From Nothopassalora personata (taxonomy: Eukaryota; Ascomycota; Dothideomycetes; Mycosphaerellales; Mycosphaerellaceae): a stretch of 64,000 nucleotides of DNA. A program made the translations under genes and the position numbers. Below are positions 28,944 to 38,992 of the stretch, piece after piece (position 1 is the first letter of the stretch; each line of letters begins with the position of its first letter). The stretch is taken from contig CM066293.1 in assembly GCA_033816765.1 (NCBI GenBank), forward strand, positions 372,001 to 436,000. Reading direction: 5' to 3'. Below the pieces are notes generated by a model. The model searched no databases, had not been told where the DNA came from, and saw only the letters and a list, made by a program, of their open reading frames with translations.

Positions 28944-30463
28944 AGTCAATGTTGTTAGAACAGGGGCACGACGGGTTCAACGGTACTGCACAGCCCAGAA
29001 TCCGAATGAGACGAGACTGAAGCTTCTTGGCTCAGCTTCTGTAGAGGTAGATTTAACAAATGAACTCGAAGCATGAGCATAAACTGGGACTTGACACTCC
29101 TCAAAGAAAGATGAAGAGCAAAAGTACACTTTCAAATTCAAGGACCATTGCTTACACTGTATGACAGCCTATGATCAGCGCCTTGGTCCCTCAAGAAGCA
29201 CATGAACGCCAAAATTCTGCAGAATCATTGGACGGTAGCCTCAAAGTGCAATCGCCCTTACTATGCCGCAAATTCCATGAACTACGCACAATCACCCTTA
29301 AGCGTCATCCTCCTCTCATTCGCCACTGTGGTACCGTCACCCGAAGATCCGATTGATCATTTTGCACTTACAATGCGGCCCAGGAGCTCATCCGTCCAGC
29401 ATCTCCAGCAAAACATACTCGTACATCCTCGCACCTCCCGCACACTGCCTGCATTCCCCACAGTCAGGGTTTGATTTCCCAGAATCTCTGACGCGACTCC
29501 TCGGCCCACTCACTTCTCCCCTTTCCATCACAGACACTGGCGAGAATTCTGTCAAAAGAAAAGCGACGAAACAAACCGAGACTGGCAGCTTCTTGTTTGG
29601 TGAGCATTCCGAATGTCATCCTCAGCGGAGAAGGGGCTCTCCCTGTACGCCAGCGTTCGTAAGAGTGCGGGTGAGGGTGGGTAGATGTCGAGATACCAGA
29701 TGCTCTTGGAGTTGGCGGTGTCGATCCAGAGTCCTTTGGATTTGGGTTCTGTGGTGCTGGGTGAGGCTCTCGAGCCAGTGCTCAATGGAATGGAGAGCAG
29801 GGGAAATGAAGTAGCGGTCGTGAAGCAGAGGGGTGGTGGTTTTGGGGCAGATTTGGTTCCAAGTGGCGAGGAGGGCTGAGGTTTCGTGATACCTGGTGCT
29901 CCATCCCCGGATCCAAAGCAGGACGTGGGCGTTAAGTCGATATATAAAGTGGTATCATTGCTTGAGATCACATGTCCTCTCTCGGCCTTGTTGTTCGTCG
30001 TTCATCTCGCGCGTTGACAGTGTTGTGGTTCTCCACAAGAGCCACACGAATTGTGTGACAACCTGCTCTGTGATTGGCTGGCTATACCATGATAAGATAT
30101 GATGCAGCCACCTTCTGGCCTGTCTACATCTGTCCCGCTCTTGGCATGAAGACACATGCATGGGGAATGGTGAGGTGAATGTCAATGTGGATCCCCGGCG
30201 GTGAAACAAGGTGAAAAAAAAGTCAAGGGCAAGCGCTCGCTACCAGGTTAAGAGCAGGGGTGCAGGGATGGTCTCTGTGGATGAAGCAAGCTCGAGCTTC
30301 ACCACTTGGTAGAGGGAGTGCCGTACGGTGCCGTTCACAGTGGATTGAGTCCATCTGCCCGTCAGCCATTGCATATGCCTGTACACGGTGTGGTTCCTTA
30401 TTACCAGACGACAGCCAAGGCATTGACTTGTCTTGACTTCACGGCTACCGACAAACAGCCATC
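28944..30463. other. Long intergenic region containing an uncertain gene
   Basis: 1.5 kb between BLI-3-like and VTC4. The only item with support is the weak minus-strand gene at 29388-29971. The ~490 bp before VTC4 hold its promoter; no distinct motif is called. Confidence 0.4.
29388..29971 (-). other. Possible unrecognised minus-strand gene
   Basis: Coding-like segments on the minus strand: SKGLWIDTANSKSIWYLDIY, then PPSPALLRTLAYRESPF, in one frame (29552-29971), and a Cys-containing tail DCGECRQCAGGARMYEYVLL ending in a stop at 29388-29390 in another. The tail looks like a genuine protein end. I cannot identify an intron that joins them in phase, and a further frame upstream (LLATWNQICPKTTTPLLHDR) competes. 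It is either a multi-exon gene I cannot resolve or a decayed one. No family recognised. Confidence 0.3.
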
Positions 30464-33022
30464 ATGAGGTATGTCCACATGCCTCTCGTTCCCACGCTGG
30501 AACGCTGCGGTATTGGCAAGCATGAGGAGGAGCATGAGCTAAATCTCGTGACTGCACAGGTTCGGACAGCAGCTGCGAAGCTCCCTGATCAAGGACTGGT
30601 ACTACTACTACATCGCCTATGACGACCTGAAGAAGAGCCTGCGCACCGACTTCGAGCACACCCCCGCCATCGCCCAGTCGCACAAGAAGAAGCAGCCGTG
30701 GAGCGAGGAGGACGAGCAGCGATTTGTGGACAAGCTCGAGCAGGAGCTGGATAAGGTGTTTACCTTCCAGAAGGTCAAGAGCCAGGAGATCATTCGCCGC
30801 ATCAAGGCCACCGAGAAGGAGGTCAACGAGGTCATTGCACGTTCCGAGGCTGCTCAGGTCAAGGCAGATGCGCCAACGGAGGAGGAGTTCCTGCTGCTGG
30901 AGGAGGATCTGAGCGATATCATCGCCGATGTGCACGACCTCGCCAAATTCACCCAGCTGAACTACACGGGTTTCCAGAAGATCATCAAGAAGCACGACAA
31001 GGCCACCAAATGGCACCTCAAGCCCGTCTTCGCCGCCAGACTCAACGCGCGACCCTTCTTCCGAGACGACTACGATGAGACCGTGGTGAACCTCTCCAAG
31101 CTCTACGATCAGGTCCGAACGAGAGGTAGCCCAGTCAAGGGAGACTCCGGTGCTGGTGGAAAGCAACAGAACTTTGTGCGACAGACGACCAAGTACTGGG
31201 TGCATCCGGACAACATCACCGAGCTGAAGCTCATCATCCTCAAGCATCTTCCTGTCCTGGTCTTCAACCCAAGCAAAGAATTCGAGAAGAAGGACTCCGC
31301 CATCTCATCCATCTACTACGACAACCCGGAAACATGGGAGCTGTACGAAGGGCGTCTGAAGAAGACCGAAGGAGCCGAAGCAATTCGTATGCGATGGTAT
31401 GGTGGCATGGACGTGGACACCATCTTCGTTGAGCGCAAGACGCACCGCGAAGACTGGACAGGTGAGAAGTCGGTCAAGGCACGGTTCTCCATGAAAGAGA
31501 AGAATTTGAACGCATACCTAAGGGGCGACATGACGACCGAGCAGATCTTCGAGAAAGCACGCAGAGAAGGCAAGAAGAGCGAGCAGGAACTCAACGATCT
31601 CGAGCAGCTGGCCAAGGAGATTCAGTTCCGCGTCATCGATCGCAAGCTGGTGCCCGTCTGCCGCTCCTTCTACAATCGAACAGCCTTCCAATTGCCGGGT
31701 GATGCACGTGTGCGTGTGTCTCTGGATACGGAGCTCACTATGGTGCGCGAAGACAACTTGGACGGACGACAAAGGGCGGGCAAGAACTGGCGCCGCATGG
31801 ACATTGGCATCGATTATCCATTCTCGCAACTGCCGCCGGAGGATGTCGAGCGCTTCCCATACGGCGTTCTGGAGGTGAAACTGCAGACAGCTGCTGGCCA
31901 GGAACCTCCCGAATGGATTCGTGAGCTGACTGCTTCACATCTGGTCGAGGCAATTCCCAAGTTCTCCAAGTTCATTCACGGCTGTGCAACGCTCTTCCCG
32001 ACCCGCATCAATCTTCTGCCTTTCTGGTTCCCGCAAATGGACGTCGACATCCGGAAACCTGTCAGCCACAAGTTCGGCATTCAACGACCGGGACAGAGTA
32101 CAGACGCGAGCACGAGCACAGCCATGGATGATGACACGGAAGACGAACTGGACCCTGATGACGAGGAGGATGATGACAGGACGATCGGTAACCGCAACCA
32201 AGATGATGAGAACGTGCGAAGACTGCGCGCAGCTCGAGACGCACTGGAACAGCACGAAGAAGATCGCAACATGCACCATGCGAACGGCAACGTCATGGAC
32301 GAGGAAGAGCGCATGTCGCATAAACCACTCATCTCGGCTGAGGATGACTACCCGCTCTACGATTCCGACGACGAAGAGGAGGCTCTCGATCAGGCGAGGA
32401 AGAGGGGTGCTTGGGCGTATAGGTGGCAGCTGGTCAAGCGATATGCCGATCTCGCTGGCGACAAGCTCTTGTTCGCTCTTTCCTATGCCACACCGTTCCC
32501 AAAGCCAACTGAGATTCCCAACCGCGAAAGCAGTTTAGGCATACCGCGCGGTGCTGGTGTGTACGAGAAGCGATTCAAGGCGCCCAAGGGCAAAAAGATC
32601 CATGTGCCTGTGCGAGTCGAGCCAAAGGTCAGCTTCGCAGCAGAAAGGACATTCTTGGCTTGGGTAAGTCGGCACATCTACAATCGCACCATCCTCAAGC
32701 TGACATGTCACAGCTCGAATTCTCCATAATCCTCGGCTCCATCGCAGCAACCCTGCTCAACTTCGGCGACAACGTCTCCATGGGCGCCGCCATCGCATTC
32801 ACCGTCGTCTCAATCATGGCTCTCTTCTACAGCATGGCCATCTTCCTCTGGCGCGTGGATAGAATCCACCAGAGAAAGGCCGTCAGCTATCACGATAAAT
32901 GGGGCCCCTCACTCTTGTGTATTGGACTCGTCGCTTGCGTTGCAGTCGCTGTTGGGTTCCGATTCGCCAAGGGCGGTGAGGGTGATCTGAGGGGAAGCCA
33001 TCCTGGTGGCAAGCATCCTTGA
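30464..33022 (+). CDS. VTC4: Vacuolar transporter chaperone subunit 4 (polyphosphate polymerase)
   Basis: Exons 30464-30468 (a five-base first exon, ATG AG), 30560-32663 and 32714-33022 (introns of 91 and 50 nt) encode ~805 residues. The SPX domain (1-~150) starts [20 protein letters not shown], with the inositol-pyrophosphate-binding Lys cluster region [11 protein letters not shown]. The tunnel-shaped polymerase domain (~200-500) shows the family's basic and acidic residues in [43 protein letters not shown] and YGVLEVKL. An acidic linker (~505-610) precedes three C-terminal transmembrane helices. VTC4 makes polyphosphate from ATP at the vacuolar membrane and passes it into the lumen. The intact K/R set distinguishes it from the non-catalytic Vtc2/3 type, so VTC4 is the best call. 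Length is normal for filamentous fungi. Confidence 0.95.
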
Positions 33023-33063
33023 GAGAATGGCTTGTTGACGGTGATGATCTTGTGCATGGAATC

Positions 33064-33141
33064 GAACGAAGCGGGGACTGGCTGTAGTGTAGTGTATAGC
33101 TTGAACGAAGCGAGGACTGGCTGTAGTGTAGTGTATAGCTT
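33064..33141. repeat. 39-bp tandem duplication
   Basis: Copy one 33064-33102 and copy two 33103-33141 (GAACGAAGCGRGGACTGGCT and on to TAGCTT) differ at one base. It lies 42 bp after the VTC4 stop, so probably in its 3' UTR. Confidence 0.95.
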
Positions 33142-33383
33142 GTACATAGAGAGGCTATAGATACTGTATAGTACGACATAACATTACACCAGCTGACTGG
33201 AGAGGCATCACACTTGGGAAAGTGAACCCTGGAGCTGAAAATGGTCACTTGTAACACGGGAGGCGTGCAACTCGATGCATTCACTGCGCTCACGCTGCCA
33301 TGGCTCAACTTGCAGCTCCACATACCACAAATGATGCATGATTACCGAATCCTAACCCCAGCTTAGCCCTCCCACCCGAAAAG

Positions 33384-33404
33384 CCCCCCCCCCCCCCCCC
33401 CCCC
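33384..33404. repeat. Poly-C tract (C21)
   Basis: Uninterrupted run of 21 C, 57 bp beyond the stop codon of the minus-strand gene at 33462, hence poly-G in that gene's sense strand. Confidence 0.9.
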
Positions 33405-33461
33405 AAACTCCTTCCTCCCATGCCCTCAGCACTTGATGCATGTCCTATCCCCATTATTCCC

Positions 33462-35327
33462 CTACTGCGCACTATCCATCAACTCACAAACAGCATGAAA
33501 TACCGCTCTAGCCCTCTCATCATTCTGCAATGCCTCATTCGTGGCCCCCGTAGCAACGCCACCATTCCTCCGACCCAAGCGATCAGAATGCCACCTCGTC
33601 TTCTCCTTCTTGAGCAGATCCGTCAAAAATTTCAACTGCGCGGGGTTTGCTTTGCTTTTGTCGAAGCTGATTTCGATTCTGCCTGTTCCGGGGGCTTCTT
33701 TGTAGACGGGGACTAGACCTACGACGCCGAGGTAGAAGGCTTGAGCGTTGGCTTTCATGACGGTTTCGTTGGACCAGGTTGATATTGGAGCGGAGCAGAG
33801 GGGAGCCCAGAGTGAGTCGCGAGCGCTGAGGGCGGGGGCTTTGAGGCCGCGGCACGGGTAGGGGATGTTTGTGTCGGTGGTGGTTAGGGTGTTCCATTTG
33901 TCGTTGTAGGTCTTGAATAAGCGCTTGGCTTCGTCGGGTTTGAGGAGATTTGCTGGAGGCTGTGGTGGTGCAGGAGGCTGATATGCAGCGAAGCCTGGAT
34001 TAGGCTGGGAGAAATTGGGAGCGCCATTAGGCATGCTGTATCGCGTTCGCTTGTTGCGCTGATGGTTCTGAGGTACTGTACCTGGGTTTGTGAAGAAGTG
34101 GAAGTGTGCGTCGTTAGCCGAGGGCTGTGCATGCAGTTGTTCGAAAAGATGATCGAAGGCGCCGAAAGGGCTGGTGCGCGAAAAAGGGTCGAAGCCATGC
34201 ACCTCCTCGAATGCTCGAAGCAATGGATCTTGACGGTGCGCTCGTGGTTGTGTAGGCTGCGAGGTGGGTACGGGGCGTGGTCCGAATGGAGGGAAGAAGT
34301 CGTCGTGAAGGTTATGAGCTGAATGCCTTTGCCTGGGCGGCTCTTGTTGTGTAGCACGTGGGTGATAGGATTGAGGTCGAGGACGAGTGCTCCTCTGTTT
34401 GGCCCGCGCCTCCTCGAGATTCGCTTGAGCGTTGATCAAGGAAGCCTCGTGTCCCTTGAGTTCGTCGACCATATGTTGCAAGTGATGTGCGCTGACTGAG
34501 GGCTGTCGGGTCGCTTGCTCCAAGCGTTTCTTGCAGTTCCGAACAGACATCCGCTCGATTTCCACGGCATTCTCTAGTGCTTCGGTCAGAGTGCTGTCAG
34601 CTTCAGCAGGCCTACCATCTTGTCGCTGATGATGGTTCGGCTCCTCACTCAGGTAGATTGGTTCGTCATCATCCTCATAGTCGACCTCCACAAATCGGTC
34701 CTGCGGTCGTCCACGTGGCTGCTGTGCCCAATCTGGTTCTCTGGTCTCGGTGCGGAAGGAACTGTGTCTGCGTTCATTCGTCCTGGGTCTCCGTGCCGGC
34801 GATTGTTCTCTCTCGCGGCTCCGACTGTCGCTGTCCTCACGCTGCTCGGGCCTGAGCTTTCCGTCGAGAATCTTGTCCTTCAGCCGCGAGAACATGGATT
34901 TCGGTCTCGTTCGACCATCGCCGTAGGTATCGTAGGCACGATCATCGTCGGCATCGCTGTCGACGTCCACATGCACTCTCCGGCGATGGTTCTCGTCCCG
35001 TGCCATACCAGCGTGCATAGCTGCTTGTCCGCCGTGCTGTACAGATAGGACATCCTCGAGAAGTCCAAAAGCAGTTCCGAATAAGCCGCTCGATCGCGCG
35101 GCAGGCCGCATCGGCGCTGTAAAGCTTCTCTGAAAAGGACCGCCGGCGCTACCAGTCATCGCATTGAAAGATATGGCTCCACCTGGACTAGACCAACTGG
35201 TAGTCTCCACGGTGTAGTTCACGCCGTTGTGATGCCACGATCGTGTGGTCCGAGAAGGGACGTTGCCAGATCCAATGCGAGTGAAGACTCCAGCATCGCG
35301 CGCGTCGTGGCGCATGGGCATAGCCAT
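33462..35327 (-). CDS. Uncharacterised fungal protein with C-terminal WHxDRxG motif
   Basis: 621 residues from ATG 35325-35327 (MAMPMRHDARDAGVFTRIG); upstream the frame is open but ATG-less. The N-terminal ~80 residues are Gly/Ser/Thr-rich and hydrophobic-poor. Residues ~130-470 are low complexity and charged (many R/E/D/Q/H). A coiled segment lies around EALENAVEIERMSVRNCKKR. The C-terminal ~130 residues look folded and conserved: AKRLFKTYNDKWNTL, then FLTDLLKKEKTRWHSDRLGR and DERARAVFHAVCELMD. This tail matches a common fungal arrangement in which R-W-H-P-D-K-like helices end otherwise disordered proteins; the motif resembles the J-domain helix/HPD surroundings but has HSD, not HPD. I do not assign function. 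It converges on VTC4. Confidence 0.75.
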   Translation of the reverse strand: MAMPMRHDARDAGVFTRIGSGNVPSRTTRSWHHNGVNYTVETTSWSSPGGAISFNAMTGSAGGPFQRSFTAPMRPAARSSGLFGTAFGLLEDVLSVQHGGQAAMHAGMARDENHRRRVHVDVDSDADDDRAYDTYGDGRTRPKSMFSRLKDKILDGKLRPEQREDSDSRSREREQSPARRPRTNERRHSSFRTETREPDWAQQPRGRPQDRFVEVDYEDDDEPIYLSEEPNHHQRQDGRPAEADSTLTEALENAVEIERMSVRNCKKRLEQATRQPSVSAHHLQHMVDELKGHEASLINAQANLEEARAKQRSTRPRPQSYHPRATQQEPPRQRHSAHNLHDDFFPPFGPRPVPTSQPTQPRAHRQDPLLRAFEEVHGFDPFSRTSPFGAFDHLFEQLHAQPSANDAHFHFFTNPGTVPQNHQRNKRTRYSMPNGAPNFSQPNPGFAAYQPPAPPQPPANLLKPDEAKRLFKTYNDKWNTLTTTDTNIPYPCRGLKAPALSARDSLWAPLCSAPISTWSNETVMKANAQAFYLGVVGLVPVYKEAPGTGRIEISFDKSKANPAQLKFLTDLLKKEKTRWHSDRLGRRNGGVATGATNEALQNDERARAVFHAVCELMDSAQ

Positions 35328-36133
35328 CGTTTCAGACCTCCCCGTGGTATCCAAGGCAGCCGGGTAGTGATGGATCAAGATTAGTGCGGATCTGGTCTCG
35401 AGCTTGATGATGCAGGAGATGTCGAGGGGTCTTGGTGACGTCTGCCTGTCAAACCGAATCTTCGAATTTGCTTTTGCTTCGAGAGATTGGCAATTGAAAC
35501 GATGCCAGCGGTTTCAGACCGATCGCGTGCAGTGCCCACTTGGCCGTTGCAAGCATGCGACAGTCGCGTAAGGCGGTCAGGTTCCGAGTGAGGTCAGACT
35601 CTCGGCTTTGCGACCAGAAGGTGCAGGGGGATGCCGGCGTAACAGCCAGAATTATCATTGCTGTTGGAAGTACATGTGTAAATGTCTGGCCGTACGGCGT
35701 ACGGAGCACAACGAGCTTGGGTGTGCACACAGCCCCGGAGCCTCGTCGATGTTATGTTGCAGTCGTTGGACATAGACCGGCGGTTGACGCGGCGAGGTGC
35801 AGCTTGTTTGCCTCGCAGCCCGACTTGACGTCTGCTGAAGCTTTACCCACAAGTAAGGCGCCACGGGGCCAAGTGTGCGCTGTCGTGTGTCAAGGGCTGA
35901 CCTGTCAGTTGTATGTATCACTACTGCACAACTGAATGGTTGGCTGCGACCAAGGACAATGTTAATTAAGAAGTTGGCAGAAAGTATATGTACTCGAATG
36001 GTGTGAAGTAGAAGCAGCCGTCAGCCTCTCGTGACCTGACGGGCCGCGCCGTTTCGTGAATCGAAGCGAACATCTGCCATTACTGGCAGGCAGGCAGGCA
36101 CTTCATTCGTATATATCGTATACGTATCTATGG
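35328..36133. other. Intergenic, about 800 bp
   Basis: Promoter side of the minus-strand gene at 33462-35327 and 3' flank of HEM14. No gene or repeat beyond a short GGCA repeat near 36085-36100. Confidence 0.5.
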
Positions 36134-38054
36134 CTACCTATTCCCATCGTTTTTTCCGCCTGGCTTGATCGGCATAGTCTTCACTCTGACACTGGGCTCC
36201 TCGCCGATATGCTCCAGGCCTGTGCCGTCCTTCCTGATGTTCTTCGCCATGTCAAAGGCACTGCGTACGCAATCATTGACACCTGCGCCTGACATCCAGT
36301 TGCCGGCGACACGTAGTCTGCCTTTGTATTCACGCCAGATATTGTTGTGAGCCTGCTGCAGACGCTGCTCGTGTCCAACCGTGTATTGTGGAATGCAGTC
36401 TTGCTCCAGGTTAACCTTCCAGGCCTCAGGCTCCTCCTTGATGCCTAGTTGTCGCTCGAGCACAGATCGCGCGAGCGCTACTCCTTCCTGCTCGTCCGGA
36501 TACGATGGCCAGCCATCCCACCAATGGCCGCCAAGCATGACAGTCACTTTCGTACCTCTCGCTGTCACGTCGTCTTGATGGTTGGGTCTGTCAGGCATGT
36601 TGTACCAGGCAAAGTCGTTGACGTTGATCATCCTCCCTTGTTCTCGCGCTTCCTTGAGCTGGTCGACGTTGAGATCGTGCCAATTCGCAGGGTCAAGGTC
36701 GCCGGGTCCTGGTGAATAAGCTGTATCAAACACAACACCGAGCGCACGCTCAGGGTTGTTCTCGAAGGGAGTCGCTTGTGGTATGAGATAGCCAAACCCC
36801 GGCTCGTGCATATTCGGCGTGCGGAAGTATAGGTTGACAGTCATGACCGTGACTGTGGGGATCGTCGGTATCATCTGCTTGTTGCTCGGTCCGCGCGTGA
36901 TTGCGTCCAGGTGCCATGGTGACAGCGCGGAGATGATATGGGAGTGCTTGCGTGGATCTGCCTCACCTGCAATCTTCACTTGAATGCCGGTGTTGCCCCC
37001 AGTTTTATCAAGGGACTCCACTGGGGAGCTCGTCTTGAACTCGACTCGTCCAGTCTCGAACAGCTTCGTGTATAACTTGTCTGTAAGCATCTTCAGTCCA
37101 TCCTTGAAGGTGAAGACCGAGGTGTCACGCAATGTCGCCTTGAGCAACGGATCCCACTGATACTGCTTCATCTCTTGCAGAAAGTCGGCCTCACGCTTAG
37201 CCATCTTCACACCCTCTGTCCTGCTCTGCAGCGCGCCAAGGATGACGCTACGATGCTCGAGCTCATCCCTCCACAGTTGCGGAAACAAGCTCTTGACCGA
37301 CAGCTGGTACACATCTCCAGCGTAGATTCCGTGGATCACTCCGCTGAGAATGCGATCGACCATGGGCTTGCTCAACCGCCGCGAAAAGAAACTGCCAATG
37401 CTCTCGTCTTGCACGCTTGGGTCACGCGGGTTCTTCCAGAACTCGGTCACGCCACTCCATACTGCCGTTTGAAAGACGGGCTCCGTGATCAAGCTCCATA
37501 TATTGTCGGCCAAGCCATGAGAGGGGTGTGGCATGCGAACGAGGTGATCGGGATAATAGAGAAACCGATTTCGAGCGGCAGGAGACGTGCGCTGGGTGAA
37601 GATGGCATCCTTGGCGAGGTCCAGATCCTGCATCTGTCTTCCATCAGCCTCTTTGCGCACGCGGTCTCATGCAATTCCACCGGCCTACCAGGCTTGCCGT
37701 GAGCACTCCATTCGATTGTGGGCGTAGTGTGCGAGGACCTGCCTCAAACAGAATCGTTCCATCCTTGACGGGCACTCGGTGTGATTGCAGCCACCCTCCG
37801 ACGTTCTCTTTCGATTCGTACAGCGTGACCTTTGCATTCGGCAGCTCACGTGTCAGATAGTAGGCGCTGGCCAGGCCTGTGATACCGCCACCCAACACTC
37901 CTACATGGTGCGAAACGGTCGCCGGCTCTGTGCTGTAGTGGCAGCACCGAGAACGGAAACGGTCTGTGAGAACGGAACGGTGCGCGATTCTGCCGAGTCG
38001 ACAGGCAGCTCGTGATGCGGAAGTCGCCACCCGGTGCGCAGGACGACGAAGCAT
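36134..38054 (-). CDS. HEM14: Protoporphyrinogen oxidase, mitochondrial
   Basis: Exon 1 37689-38054 and exon 2 36134-37633, separated by a 55-nt GT-AG intron (37634-37688), encode 621 residues. The first ~45 residues are Arg/Ser/Ala-rich, a mitochondrial presequence. The FAD-binding Rossmann motif is at 51-60 (VGVLGGGITG), followed by AYYLTRELPNAKVTLYE and FEAGPRTLRPQSNGVLT. Exon 2 opens with the family's SPAARNRFLYYPDHLVRMP and ends with the second FAD motif (RLRVAGNWMSGAGVNDCV). The enzyme oxidises protoporphyrinogen IX to protoporphyrin IX, the penultimate heme step, on the inner membrane. Splicing is supported because the two domain halves lie in different frames that join in phase. It is divergent from the transcription factor at 38993. 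Confidence 0.93.
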
Positions 38055-38992
38055 GGCAGCATGTCGTCCGTCCCACGTAGAGCGAATGTGAAGTAGCGAC
38101 TTGGAGCGAGCATGACGAGGGTGACTAGCGCCGCCCCGCCGTCGGGAGCGGAGGTCAAGGTTCTTCTTCCGCGTCTGCTAATGAGCGGCCACTTGATCAA
38201 AGCCGTGAGATGGATCCACCTGGCGATCTCGAACGTTTGTATGTATGGGCAATGTCCACATGAAAACCTCTTGACATGACCAGTCCCGGGGAGGGGTCTG
38301 GCAGACCTAGGTCGAACATGGCGATAGAGCAGGTCAAGGGCAGTGTCCGCGTCCTGTACAGTAGTCGACAGCCATATATCCACACGGTACTTCGTGGACT
38401 GATGCCTGTCGACGCTTCGGCTGGCGGGCTGACCGCCGCGGTTGTTGCCGGCAAGGTCATCCTTGAGGATCGGCTCCTACGTGCGCAGATACAGCCACGA
38501 CAGCTGAGGTCCCTGTGATAGATCTACGGGAGTCACTCGAAGTCGAGTAATCGTGCATCCTTCGAACATGGCTCTGACGCAGCCTAGGCGCGCCCAGACA
38601 CTCGAGAAGCATCACCTATACTCTGCGGCTGAGACTTCCATAGCCCGACCGTCGTCAACTGGGGCTACGGCGTTTAGAGGTTAACGGCGCCCGGATTTGC
38701 AACGGGCTCACTCCTGGGCCCGCGTCAGCTTCATCTACTGTACACCTCTCTCTGTCCATCTTCGTATTGTTGCGTGGCGTTTTCGACGACGCTGTTCACC
38801 CTGCTGTTCGCTTGTGCAAAGCATTGCGTCTGCCTGCGGCGACCTGTAGCTTCTTCTGTCGCGGACGAGGAAGGCGCTGGACGAACGAGAACTTGACTGG
38901 AGAACGGGCGCATACGTTGGCAACACGTGGGGGAGTAAGAGCGGCAGGACTCAAAGAGCTTGCTCTCGAAGCAACACCTCGACCTTCAGGGA
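38055..38992. other. Divergent promoter region HEM14 / transcription factor
   Basis: About 940 bp between two divergent start codons. The short frames on both strands have no domain. CT-rich blocks occur near 38740-38780 and upstream of 38993. Confidence 0.5.

Larger units (their letters stand above)
33023..33461. other. Convergent intergenic space with simple repeats
   Basis: 3' flank of VTC4 and of the minus-strand neighbour. Contains the 39-bp tandem duplication and the C21 tract listed separately; no gene. Confidence 0.7.

Noticed and set aside
30462..31247. 261-codon minus-strand Leu-rich frame
   Set aside because: Antisense of the VTC4 SPX region, no family signature.
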